Shown: one piece after another, positions 34,759 to 42,900 of the stretch
Layout of the letters: every line of letters starts with the position of its first letter
Position numbering within the stretch: the first letter of the stretch is position 1
Assembly: GCA_028279245.1 (NCBI GenBank)
Contig: JANQOE010000054.1
Span: 1-46,747 of the forward strand
Source: Alphaproteobacteria bacterium
GTDB taxonomy: Bacteria; Pseudomonadota; Alphaproteobacteria; UBA6615
Length of the DNA: 46,747 nt
Direction of reading: 5' to 3'
Position numbers and translations under genes: made by a program
Notes under the pieces: model-generated
The model's input: only the letters and a program-made list of their open reading frames with translations
Database searches by the model: none
What the model was told of the DNA's origin: nothing

Positions 34759-34868
34759 TAGGAACTCCGCAGGGTTAATGGCCCGATCCCCCGGTTGGCG
34801 CTGATCGCGCGGTCGGGCCGAAAGTAGGGGGCTTAGGTTTGCGTTCCGTTAAGTCTTACAACCGTGGG

Positions 34869-35735
34869 TCAGCGGAGCACCGGCTCAGCCGGCTCGGTCA
34901 CCTGCCGTACCACGGTGAAGTGACAGTCCGAATGACGCTGCAGCAGCGACACCGGCACATGCGCCGTCACCGGGCCATGCAGCGCCTTGCGGACGATCGC
35001 GTTCTGCCAGGGCCGGTTGAGGTAGAGCCTGACCTTGCGGCTCTCCAGGATCTCTTTCATCCCGACCGTGATGGCCATCTTCGGGATCCGGTCGATATTG
35101 CCCCGGGCCGCGGTGACCGAGTTGATCAGCAGGGTCTCTCGACTGAGTTCAAGCACCCGCGTGGGCAGTGCACCGAACGCCTCGGCGGTGATATCATAGC
35201 CCGGCTCCGGCGGATCGTTAAACGCCACGTGCCCGGTGATACCCACCCCGCCGAAGCACACATCCACACCGCCATGGGTCTCGATTGCTCGGGTTACGAT
35301 CTCCGGGTCTTCCGGTAACGGGAAGATGCGCTGAGCTACTGGCGGCGCCAGGGCTGGGTCCAGCAGGTCGTAAAAGTGCGCCTGCATATGCCGCCGAAAG
35401 CTCAACGGATCGTCCGCGGAGATTAGGGCTTTACCGTCCGGCGTCAGATACTCGTCCATATTGATGATGACGAGGTCGTCTAGGCTCTCGGCATCCTGGT
35501 TGCACATCTCCGCCAGCCGGTCGAATTGGCCGACCGGCCCCACCGGCACAATGAACACGACCTTCTCGCGGCCCGCCGCCTTCGCGGCCCGGTACTCAGC
35601 GCGGAGGTCGTTCGCGAAGCGCTCGGTTAGTTCCGCCGGGTCGGCGACCACCGAGACTCCGATCGGTGATCCGTCTCCCAGTTCCTCCGGTGGCACCCGC
35701 AGGGCGGCGGCCGTCTGTTGATCCAGTTCTTCCAT
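34869..35735 (-). CDS. Glucosamine-6-phosphate deaminase-like protein (NagB family)
   Basis: 288 residues of the NagB/SugarP isomerase fold. NMDEYL (Asp94-Glu95) and the active-site loop GGVGITGHVAFNDP (His169) correspond to the NagB catalytic Asp and His region. NagB turns glucosamine 6-phosphate into fructose 6-phosphate and ammonia. Sequence outside the motifs is divergent (for instance VIINMDEYLTPDGKALISADD), so another aminosugar phosphate is possible. ATG 35735 has AAGGGA upstream; the longer frame to 35831 is rejected. No nagA or transport gene is adjacent. Confidence 0.82.
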   Translation of the reverse strand: MEELDQQTAAALRVPPEELGDGSPIGVSVVADPAELTERFANDLRAEYRAAKAAGREKVVFIVPVGPVGQFDRLAEMCNQDAESLDDLVIINMDEYLTPDGKALISADDPLSFRRHMQAHFYDLLDPALAPPVAQRIFPLPEDPEIVTRAIETHGGVDVCFGGVGITGHVAFNDPPEPGYDITAEAFGALPTRVLELSRETLLINSVTAARGNIDRIPKMAITVGMKEILESRKVRLYLNRPWQNAIVRKALHGPVTAHVPVSLLQRHSDCHFTVVRQVTEPAEPVLR

Positions 35736-35895
35736 CCCGGCTTCCCTTTGGCCCAAGTATCTCAGGCTGGCGTTATAGCAGGCGCGGTCCCGAGGGTCGC
35801 GGCACCGGTAGCTCACATTTGCTTGCCTCACCGGCCAAGCGAGTCTGTTCCAACTACCCAGCGCGACCCAACTGGCGCCGCATAAACAAGTATGG

Positions 35896-36018
35896 TTACA
35901 ATCCCGGATGCCCTGGCTGGCAGCGTTCGCGGATGTGCCCGGGGCCGATAAACAGCAGTAACGGCAAGGCCACGAGCCGCCGCAAGGTCAAAAGAGCCAG
36001 GAGTGTGAGCGTCGTCAC
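35896..36018 (-). CDS. Weak candidate 40-residue hydrophobic ORF
   Basis: A frame from GTG 36018 to TAA encodes MTTLTLLALLTLRRLVALPL then LLFIGPGHIRERCQPGHPGL. One hydrophobic, Leu-rich helix precedes a GPG turn. No ribosome-binding site is seen and the region is GC-rich, where chance frames are frequent. It lies in the 358-base gap between the NagB-like and OsmC genes; nothing else in that gap is recognised, apart from the AGGAGG site of osmC. Confidence 0.2.
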   Translation of the reverse strand: MTTLTLLALLTLRRLVALPLLLFIGPGHIRERCQPGHPGL

Positions 36019-36093
36019 GTCGGCGTGGGGGTTTGATCCGATAGCGTCCGCGCCGTTCCATTCGGGGCAAGGCAAACCTAGGAGGATCTACGG

Positions 36094-36651
36094 ATGACCC
36101 AAACACAGACAGTCGACAATGGTGTGAATGTTGAGGCGCTGCTCGGCGCCAAGCAGGCGCTAACCGAGGCGCCACAGGCGGCGAAGTTCACCTGGCGGGC
36201 CACCTGCCAGTGGAAGAATGGCACCCACAGCCATTCCACTGTCGAGGGCTTTTTCGGCCTGGGGGAAGAGCAGCACCGCAAAACCACCTTTAACTTCGAT
36301 GCCGACCATCCGGAGGTCTTTGCGTCGGAGGACCATGGCGCGACGCCGGTCGAATATGTGCTTGTCGGCTTGGCGAGCTGCCTGACCGCGGGTGTCGCCG
36401 CCGTCGCCCAGCACCGCGGCATCCAGCTTCGTTCGGTCAAGGCAAAGATCGAAGGCGGCATGGACCTGCAGGGCATCCTTGGCATTGACACCGATGTCCG
36501 TAACGGCTTCGACGGCATCAAGGTCAGCTACGAGATCGACGCCGACGCCACCAAGGACGAGATCAAGGCCCTGGTCGCGCAGTCGCAGAAGCGTTCGGCG
36601 GTGTTCGACATCGTCACCAATCCGACGAACGTCACCGTCGAAGTGAACTAG
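36094..36651 (+). CDS. OsmC-family protein
   Basis: 185 residues of the OsmC/Ohr fold. TWRATCQWKNGTHSHSTVEGFFG opens the domain; then EDHGATPVEYVLVGLASCLTAGVAAVAQHRGIQL carries one Cys of the usual pair (VGLASCLTAG); the C-terminal half GIDTDVRNGFDGIKVSYEIDADATKDEI ends with RSAVFDIVTNPTNVTVEV. OsmC proteins reduce organic hydroperoxides with a Cys pair; I see only one Cys (in SCLTAG), so peroxidase activity is doubtful. AGGAGG 7 bases before ATG 36094. Confidence 0.85.
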   Translation: MTQTQTVDNGVNVEALLGAKQALTEAPQAAKFTWRATCQWKNGTHSHSTVEGFFGLGEEQHRKTTFNFDADHPEVFASEDHGATPVEYVLVGLASCLTAGVAAVAQHRGIQLRSVKAKIEGGMDLQGILGIDTDVRNGFDGIKVSYEIDADATKDEIKALVAQSQKRSAVFDIVTNPTNVTVEVN

Positions 36652-36684
36652 CCGCCTGGCAAGACGCAGCAGGGAAGGGGTCCG

Positions 36685-37932
36685 ATGCGGACCACGACAA
36701 CCGTCGTCATTGGCGCCGGACATGCTGGGCTCGCCATGAGCAAATGCCTCAGTGACCGCGCCATCGACCATGTGGTCCTTGAGCGTGGCGCGGTAGCCAA
36801 CACATGGCGCACCGAACGCTGGGATTCCCTTCGCCTGCTGACACCGAACTGGCAAAGCCGGTTGCCCGGTTTCGGTTATGACGGCGACGATCCGGACGGG
36901 TATCGCACGATGCCCGAGGTAATCGACTTCATCGACCGCTACGCCAAAGCAATCGAGGCGCCGGTCCAGACCGACACCCGGGTCACTCGGCTGCGTCCTG
37001 CGGACGGCGGTTACATTGTCGAAACCGACCGGGGCGATTGGCGTTGCCACACGGTGGTGATGGCGACCGGTGCCTGCAACACGCCCATCGTGCCGGCCCT
37101 CGCCGCCGAGGTTCCAAAGGACATCGTCACGCTGACGCCGCGGGAATACCGCAATCCCAGCCAACTGCCGGATGGCGGCGTCCTCGTGGTGGGTGCGTCA
37201 GCGACCGGCACTCAACTCGCCGATGAAATTCATGACTCGGGCCGGCCCGTAACCATGTCGGTTGGCGAGCATATCCGTGCGCCCCGCAGCTATCGTGGCA
37301 AGGACATCGAATGGTGGATGGACCGCGCCGGCGTGCTGGACGAGCGCTATGATCAGGTCGACGACATCGTGCGGGCCCGCAACGTGCCATCCCTCCAGTT
37401 GGCCGGACAGCGGGACATGTTGGATTTGAATGCGCTGACGGCCAAAGGCGTGAAGCTGGTCGGCCGCCTGTCGGGTATCGGCAACGGCAAGGCACAATTC
37501 TCTGGCTCCCTGCGAAACCAATGCGCGCTATCCGATCTGAAGATGGGTCGGCTACTCGACACCATCGACGACTGGGCAACGGCCAACGGCTTGGATGGGG
37601 AGGTCGAGCCGCCCCATCGCTATCCACCGACTGAAGTCGAAGAGAACCCGCCGCTGCTGCTCAATCTGAGCAGCGGCAAGATAAAGACGATCCTTTGGGC
37701 GACCGGCTTTCGCCCGGACTATTCGTGGCTCGATGTGCCGGTGTTCGACCGGAAGGGCAGGGTGCGTCACGACGGCGGTGTCGTCGACGCACCGGGACTG
37801 TATCTCATGGGCATGCAGTTCTTGCGTCGCCGCAAGTCCGCCCTCATTGACGGCGCCGGCGACGACGCAAGGGATCTCAGCGCGCATCTAGCAGCTTACC
37901 TAAATGCGCCGTCGGCCATTCGGCCAGTCTAG
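36685..37932 (+). CDS. FMO/CzcO-like flavin-dependent monooxygenase or oxidoreductase
   Basis: 415 residues. The FAD motif VVIGAGHAGLAMSKCL starts the protein; a TWR...WDSLRLLTPNW segment follows as in FMO/CzcO proteins; the NADPH-binding site is near VLVVGASATGTQLADEI, and ATGFRPDYSWLDVPVFD closes the FAD domain. The reaction is unknown; relatives oxidise amines, sulfides or ketones with NADPH and O2. Start ATG 36685 with AGGGAAGGGG upstream. It follows osmC by 33 bases, and its stop codon overlaps that of the convergent AOX gene (shared CTAG). Confidence 0.82.
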   Translation: MRTTTTVVIGAGHAGLAMSKCLSDRAIDHVVLERGAVANTWRTERWDSLRLLTPNWQSRLPGFGYDGDDPDGYRTMPEVIDFIDRYAKAIEAPVQTDTRVTRLRPADGGYIVETDRGDWRCHTVVMATGACNTPIVPALAAEVPKDIVTLTPREYRNPSQLPDGGVLVVGASATGTQLADEIHDSGRPVTMSVGEHIRAPRSYRGKDIEWWMDRAGVLDERYDQVDDIVRARNVPSLQLAGQRDMLDLNALTAKGVKLVGRLSGIGNGKAQFSGSLRNQCALSDLKMGRLLDTIDDWATANGLDGEVEPPHRYPPTEVEENPPLLLNLSSGKIKTILWATGFRPDYSWLDVPVFDRKGRVRHDGGVVDAPGLYLMGMQFLRRRKSALIDGAGDDARDLSAHLAAYLNAPSAIRPV

Positions 37933-38594
37933 GTCGTAATCGCGCCGGTTAAGCCCGACGGCCGCTCGCCGCGTTTCAGTGTGTCGGCGAACCCATGGTT
38001 CCGATCTCGGTGACCGGCCTCGTCATCACGCACGGCGATGACCACATCCCGCAGCCGCGCCTGCGCGGGCAACTGCCAATAGGCGATGGCGATCTGCGGC
38101 GCGGGGACGTCCGCCTGCCGGCCCGCATCGATCTCTGCGAGATACTGCGTGTAGCTGATGACCGCTTCTTCCTCGAAGTAACCGACGATCCGATGCGCGG
38201 TCTTCGGCGAGAACAGGTAGAGGAAGAAGTAGACGTTATAGAAGATCGCTTGGGTCACCATGATCACCAGCCGCTCGAACGCGTTTGGCTGAGCAATCTG
38301 CACGAACGTCATCAGATGCATCCGCTCGTTCTCCGCCTCGTCCAGCAGCTCTCTGATCCAACCCCGGTCGTCGCGGATATAGCGCAACGCCCGCAAGTGC
38401 TGCAGGAGCCCACCCACCATACCAGGAACGGCGGCGACGGTTTCCAGGACCACCGCCCGATGCCCATAGCGTTTGGCGAAGAAACTGTCGGCGATGAACC
38501 GCAGCACCTTCACGAAGGCCAGCGCAACCTTGTCACTGGCGTCCACTGCCAGCCGGTGGGATTGCAAGTCGATCTGTTGAGTGTTGTCTGGCAT
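37929..38594 (-). CDS. aox: Alternative oxidase (cyanide-insensitive ubiquinol oxidase)
   Basis: 221 residues of the di-iron alternative oxidase family, which passes electrons from ubiquinol to O2 without pumping protons. All six expected iron ligands are visible: Glu51 (LETVAAVPGM), Glu90 and His93 (AENERMHL), Glu142 (FEEEAV), and Glu192 and His195 (DDEAGHRDRNH). It is a short, compact bacterial form. AAAGGAG lies 7 bases before ATG 38594; the longer frame to 38816 is rejected. Bacterial AOX is uncommon and patchy. Downstream in the same direction as the NAD(P)-binding and EamA genes, 29 bases apart. Confidence 0.92.
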   Translation of the reverse strand: MPDNTQQIDLQSHRLAVDASDKVALAFVKVLRFIADSFFAKRYGHRAVVLETVAAVPGMVGGLLQHLRALRYIRDDRGWIRELLDEAENERMHLMTFVQIAQPNAFERLVIMVTQAIFYNVYFFLYLFSPKTAHRIVGYFEEEAVISYTQYLAEIDAGRQADVPAPQIAIAYWQLPAQARLRDVVIAVRDDEAGHRDRNHGFADTLKRGERPSGLTGAITT

Positions 38595-38623
38595 CAGTGG
38601 GCTCCTTTGAACCAAGTGTCTCG

Positions 38624-39262
38624 TCAGTGCGCCACGGTGAACCGGGCCCGCCGATGTTGCGGGGCCTCGGCCTCGTCCAGCATGGCGACGGCAAGGTCTT
38701 CCATCGAAATCGAAGATCCACCAGCTTCGTCTACCAGCAGTGTGTCCGCACCGACCCGGTAGTTGCCGGTCCGCTCGCCTGGCGTCAGCATGGCCGGCGG
38801 GCTGAGGTAAGACCATTCGGCCTCCTGCTCGGCGGCGCAGACCTCGAACTGCGCAAACGATGCGCGGGCAATGGGCACGACCTCTTCCGGTAGGAAGCCG
38901 GGAGCGCTCAGCACCGTATGAACGCTATCGGGGATGCGCAGGCTCGCGGCGCCACCGACGATCAGGACAGGGACGACCGCCGCAGCGCCGGCGTCGAGCA
39001 CCGACTGTGTGAGTGCCACCAAAGCAGCTTCATTACCGGTCGCTGGACGCAGTGCACTGATCGCCAGATCCTGTCCGGCCAACAATGAAGCGGTGTCTTC
39101 GAGACGGTCCACGTCCGCCACCTTCGTTTCGACTTGGGCTGGCAACGCGGAGATTTGCGCTTGGTTCCGCACCACCGCCGTGACCCTGTGTCCGCGGGCC
39201 ACTGCCTCTGCAACGATGCGGCTGCCAACCTCGCCACGCGCCCCAAATACTATGATCTTCAT
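38624..39262 (-). CDS. NAD(P)-binding atypical SDR (NmrA/YwnB-like)
   Basis: 212 residues. The N-terminal KIIVFGARGEVGSRIVAEAV is an atypical SDR dinucleotide motif (GxxGxxGxxI), and VVRNQAQISALPAQVETKVADV follows as expected. The C-terminal part (RTGNYRVGADTLLVDEAGGSSISMEDLAVAMLDE) matches the YwnB/SDR_a5 group, which usually lacks the catalytic Tyr and acts as a sensor or reductase of unknown substrate. AAGGAG before ATG 39262. It lies 12 bases after the EamA gene and 29 bases before aox. Confidence 0.82.
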   Translation of the reverse strand: MKIIVFGARGEVGSRIVAEAVARGHRVTAVVRNQAQISALPAQVETKVADVDRLEDTASLLAGQDLAISALRPATGNEAALVALTQSVLDAGAAAVVPVLIVGGAASLRIPDSVHTVLSAPGFLPEEVVPIARASFAQFEVCAAEQEAEWSYLSPPAMLTPGERTGNYRVGADTLLVDEAGGSSISMEDLAVAMLDEAEAPQHRRARFTVAH

Positions 39263-39274
39263 ATCGGGTCTCCT

Positions 39275-40162
39275 TCAGGTTTGAGGGATTGGACGAGTTG
39301 ACGCAGGACGGCGCCGGCCGGCCAATTGGCTTAACCAAACACTGCCCAACACGGTGAACACGCCCAACAGTTGCGGCGGGGTCAGGCTCTGCCCGAGCGC
39401 CCACCAGCCTAAGACGACCGCCGTCACCGGGCTCAGGAAGCCCAGCGTCGAGACGGCCGCCGGTTCGATTTTGCGGATGCCGCGAAACCACAGGAAATAG
39501 GTGAGGGCGGCGCCAATCAGGCCCAGATATCCGAGGCCAGCGAGGTTCGCAACCGACAGGGCCGGCAGCGGCGGCTCGCTCCAGAGGGCCAGTGGGAGCA
39601 GCAGCAGGCCGCCCGCGGCGAGTTGCCAAGCGGTGAAGGTCAACAGCGAGACCGGTGGCTGCCACTTGCGGCTCAGTACGGTGCCGGCCGCCATCGACAC
39701 CGCACCGCCCAAACCGGCGGCGATGCCGACCGGATCCAAGGTCGCCCCCGCCGGCGTGAGAACCAGCAACGCGACCCCACCAATTCCCGCGATGGAAGCC
39801 ACAACAGAGAGTGCAAGGATTGGTGCGCCCAATAGGCTGCGGGCGAGGAAGATGACGATCAGTGGTTGCAGAGCACCAACCGTCGCGGCGACACCGCCTG
39901 GCAAGCGATACGCCGCGACGAACAACAGGCTCCAGAAGATCGAGAAGTTGAGCGCCCCAAGCACGAAGACACGACCCCAGCAGACGCCGTCCTTCGGCAG
40001 CCGCCGAACGATCACCAACAGCAACAGCCCGGCCGGCAGTGCGCGCAGCAGGGCCACGGTCACGGGGTATCCGTCCGGCAGAAACTCCGTGGTGACGATG
40101 TAAGTGCTGCCCCAGATGGCGGGTGCCAAGGCGGTGAGCAGCAGATCCATGCTTCGCGGCAT
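39275..40162 (-). CDS. EamA/DMT-family exporter
   Basis: 295 residues with ten hydrophobic segments in two EamA repeats (first near LLTALAPAIWGSTYIVTTEFLP, second near FTAWQLAAGGLLLLPLALW). DMT proteins export metabolites or drugs; the substrate is not readable. GGAG about 6 bases before ATG 40162. It is the first gene of the EamA/NAD(P)-binding/aox unit and is divergent from a MarR gene across 81 bases. Confidence 0.85.
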   Translation of the reverse strand: MPRSMDLLLTALAPAIWGSTYIVTTEFLPDGYPVTVALLRALPAGLLLLVIVRRLPKDGVCWGRVFVLGALNFSIFWSLLFVAAYRLPGGVAATVGALQPLIVIFLARSLLGAPILALSVVASIAGIGGVALLVLTPAGATLDPVGIAAGLGGAVSMAAGTVLSRKWQPPVSLLTFTAWQLAAGGLLLLPLALWSEPPLPALSVANLAGLGYLGLIGAALTYFLWFRGIRKIEPAAVSTLGFLSPVTAVVLGWWALGQSLTPPQLLGVFTVLGSVWLSQLAGRRRPASTRPIPQT

Positions 40163-40177
40163 CGCTTTCTCCAGAAG

Positions 40178-40195
40178 TATCTTGATATCAAGATA
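40178..40195. promoter_or_regulatory. Perfect 18-bp palindrome, MarR operator candidate
   Basis: TATCTTGAT-ATCAAGATA is a perfect 18-bp palindrome, 16 bases upstream of the EamA start. It contains the -10-like TATCTT of the minus-strand promoter, so a bound protein would block transcription. Shares the CTTGA/TCAAG arms with the next site. Confidence 0.75.
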
Positions 40196-40217
40196 AACAT
40201 ATAAATCTTGACGTCAA
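40190..40217 (-). promoter_or_regulatory. Predicted promoter of the EamA/aox unit
   Basis: On the minus strand, TTGACG (40217-40212) and TATCTT (40195-40190) are 16 bases apart, a usable -35/-10 pair. Both elements lie inside the two palindromes. Inference from sequence. Confidence 0.5.
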
Positions 40218-40220
40218 GAT
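40205..40220. promoter_or_regulatory. Perfect 16-bp palindrome, MarR operator candidate
   Basis: ATCTTGAC-GTCAAGAT is a perfect 16-bp palindrome, 26 bases centre to centre from the previous site. Its core TTGACGTCAA reads as a -35-like TTGACG on both strands, so occupancy could affect both divergent promoters. Confidence 0.75.
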
Positions 40221-40243
40221 AAAAATCTATATGAGTTCACGGC

Positions 40244-40726
40244 ATGGATCACGTCGACGGAATCGTCCGCCAGTGGCACCAGGAACGCCCCGACCTGGAT
40301 GTCGAGCCGATGGCGCTGCTCGGTCGCATGAAGCGCCTGTCGCTCTCCATCACCCGAGAGATGGAAAAGACCTGGGCGGCCTATGGCCTGAATGCCGCCA
40401 GCTTTGACGTGCTAGCGACGCTCCGCCGGTCCGGGGAGCCCTTCAGTCTGTCCCCCGGTGACCTGATCGCCTCGACGATGGTGACTTCGGGTACAATGAC
40501 AAACCGCATCGATCAGTTGGAGAAGGCGGGCTTTGTGAAGCGCATCCCGAACCCCAATGACGGCCGGGGTTTTCTGATTTCACTGACGAACAAGGGCTTC
40601 GACGTCATCGACACCGCGGTAACGGCCCACGTCGAGACCCAGCATCGCCTGGTAGCCGGCCTGACCAAACAGGAACGCCGCACGCTAAACGGCCTGCTTC
40701 GCACCTTCCTCGCCGACTTCGACTAG
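40244..40726 (+). CDS. MarR-family transcriptional regulator
   Basis: 160 residues of winged-helix type: LSLSITREMEKTWAAYGLNAASFDVLATL, then the recognition region SPGDLIASTMVTSGTMTNRIDQLEKAGFVKRIPNPNDGRGFLISLTNKGF, and the C-terminal dimer helices. ATG 40244 begins the coding region 24 bases after the second palindrome; no ideal ribosome-binding site. It is divergent from the EamA/NAD(P)-binding/aox unit and probably represses it and itself. Confidence 0.88.
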   Translation: MDHVDGIVRQWHQERPDLDVEPMALLGRMKRLSLSITREMEKTWAAYGLNAASFDVLATLRRSGEPFSLSPGDLIASTMVTSGTMTNRIDQLEKAGFVKRIPNPNDGRGFLISLTNKGFDVIDTAVTAHVETQHRLVAGLTKQERRTLNGLLRTFLADFD

Positions 40727-40909
40727 CGGTCGAACGCCTAGCGTCCCCGGCACGTCCGGCCGCTATACAAATCACCGAACTTAAACCGAACTGTAGAATT
40801 CTCGTCATCTCCCAGCAGGATCGGAGTCACACAGTTCCGCGACGCTTCTGCCGATTCCAGAGAGACGGCCGCCCATTGGGGACGGTCGCCAGTGAAGGAG
40901 AGGCATGAG

Positions 40910-42124
40910 ATGAAGCAACTATTCCTATCGACGGCTGCCGTTGCGGTGCTGTTGGCCGGCGCTGCTAGCGCCGATGCCGCGGAGCTGCGCATCGCGGTGT
41001 CGACACACATCCCCAACATGGACCCGCAGGATCAGACCGGTAACAACGGCGCGCCGATGCTGTATCAGATCTACGACACGCTGATCGAGCGCGACAGTTT
41101 CTCCAACCCACTGACCTTCAAGCCGGGTCTGGCGACCGAATGGACCCAGATCGAGCCGACCGTCTGGGAGTTGAAGCTTCGCGAAGGCGTGCAGATGCAC
41201 GACGGCACGACCCTCGACGCCTTCGATGTCGAATTCTCCCTCGATCGCGTGTTCCATCATGAGGACCCGGAGTTCTTCCCCTCTTGGGGTCGCTGGTTCT
41301 ACAACTTCACCGATGTCGAAGTGGTCGACCCGCTGACCATCCGCATCCACACGTCCCGCGAAGAGCCGCTGTTCGAGACCATGATCTCCGCGCGCTCCGC
41401 CGGCATCGTGTCCAAAGAGCACTACGATGCTCTCGGCTTTGAAGAGGCGTCTCTCAACCCGGTCGGCTCCGGTCCTTATAAGGTCGCCGAGTTTGTGTCC
41501 CGCGATCTCGCGGTCATGGAGCGCTTTGACGACTACTGGGGCGAAGCGGCACCCCTCGACAAAGTCACCTTCAAGTACGTTGAGGAAGTTGCCGCCCGCG
41601 TCACCGGCCTGGTGAACGGCGAGTTCGACCTCGTGACCAACGTCCCGCCGGACCAGGAAAGCGCCATGCAGACCGATGGCGTGAGTATTAAGGGCGTCAC
41701 CTGGCCGATGTTCCACGTCTGGATCATTGCCCAGAATAACCCGCCGACCGACGATGCTCGCGTCCGCCGGGCCGTGCGCCTCTGCACCGACCGCCAGGCT
41801 TTGGTCGACGGCTTGTGGGGCGGCAAGGCCCACGTGCCGGCCGCCCACCAGTTCGAGGAATACGGCGCGCCGTTCTTCATCGATAACCTCGACCTCATCA
41901 AATACGACCCGGCCGAAGCCAAACGGCTGCTCGCCGAAGCCGGTTATGACGGTGAGCCGGTGCTCGCCCAGTTCCCGCGCTCCTACTACCTGTATGGTGA
42001 TCTCGCGGCGCAGGTGATCCAGCAGCAGTGGGCCGTCTGCGGCATCAATCTCGAGCTGCAGGAAGTTGATGAGATCGATTACTCGAAGATGAACTTCCGC
42101 GCCTGGTCCAACCCGATGTACTGA
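40910..42124 (+). pseudogene. Peptide ABC transporter substrate-binding protein, C-terminally truncated
   Basis: 404 residues of the family 5 (DppA/OppA) solute-binding fold. MKQLFLSTAAVAVLLAGAAS is the signal peptide; NMDPQDQTGNNGAPMLYQIYDTLIERDS and LNPVGSGPYKV are family-typical. Members run to about 500 residues or more, but this frame stops after NFRAWSNPMY, where the last 100 or so residues are missing. The following DNA immediately encodes the middle of a DppC permease. So the locus is interrupted by a deletion or a misassembly. ATG 40910 has AAGGAGAGG upstream. Confidence 0.85.
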
Positions 42125-42900
42125 TCACGCTTGGGGTCCTCGCACCGCTGATCGCGCCCCATGACCCCAACGCCGTCAACATGCTTGCCCGCTCCCAGCC
42201 GCCGGTCTGGTTCGAGGCCGGAAGTTGGGACCATCCGCTCGGCACCGACAATCTGGGCCGCGATCTGGCATCCCGCAGCCTCTACGGCATCCGCACTAGC
42301 TTCGGCATTGCGAGCCTCGGACTGATTTTCAGCGCGGTCCTTGGCATCGCCCTGGGTGTGATTGCCGGCCTTGGCGGCCCCTGGGTCGACCGCGCCATCA
42401 TGACGGTGGTCGATGTGTTCATCACCTTACCGAACCTGCTGCTCCTGCTCTGCGGCATTGCCTTGCTGGGCAGTGAGATCTGGGTGCTGATCGTCATGAT
42501 CGGTCTCGTGCGTTGGGAGGCTTATGCGCGTTTGGTGCGAGGCCAGGTCCTGACGATCCGCGAACAAGGCTATGTCGAGGCCAGCCGTGCGCTCGGCGGC
42601 GGCATGGTCCGCGTGGCGCTGCGCCACGTCCTGCCGAACCTGGCGTCGCCCCTGGTCGTCATCCTGACCCTGAGCTTCCCCGGCGTCTTGCTGATGGAAG
42701 CCGGTCTGTCCTTCCTCGGTGTCGGCGTGCAGCCGCCGACAGCCTCCCTCGGCCGGATGATCGGTGACGGCCGCGACTATCTGGTCAACGCCTGGTGGAT
42801 CGCCGGCATGCCGTCGATCGTCATCGTCATGATTACCCTGTTGTTCCAGTTGATCGGCGACAGTCTGCGTGACCGCATCGATGTCCGCGCCGATGGCTGA
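42115..42900 (+). pseudogene. DppC-type peptide permease, N-terminally truncated
   Basis: The frame can be read from about 42115 as DVLITLGVLAPLIAPHDPNAVN, the end of the first DppC helix and the start of its periplasmic loop. It then continues through HPLGTDNLGRDLASRSLYGIRTSFGIA to the EAA-type loop YVEASRALGGG...LRHVLPNL and the last helices. About 35 N-terminal residues, including the start, are absent. An internal ATG at 42181 would lack the first helix. The stop overlaps dppD by 8 bases. Separate function is doubtful unless the junction is an assembly fault. Confidence 0.85.

Noticed and set aside
29203..40220. The two MarR operator pairs share CTTGA/TCAAG half-sites, suggesting one regulon
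   Set aside because: The half-site order is opposite (TCAAG-N3-CTTGA versus CTTGA-N2-TCAAG) and spacing differs, so shared binding is not supported.
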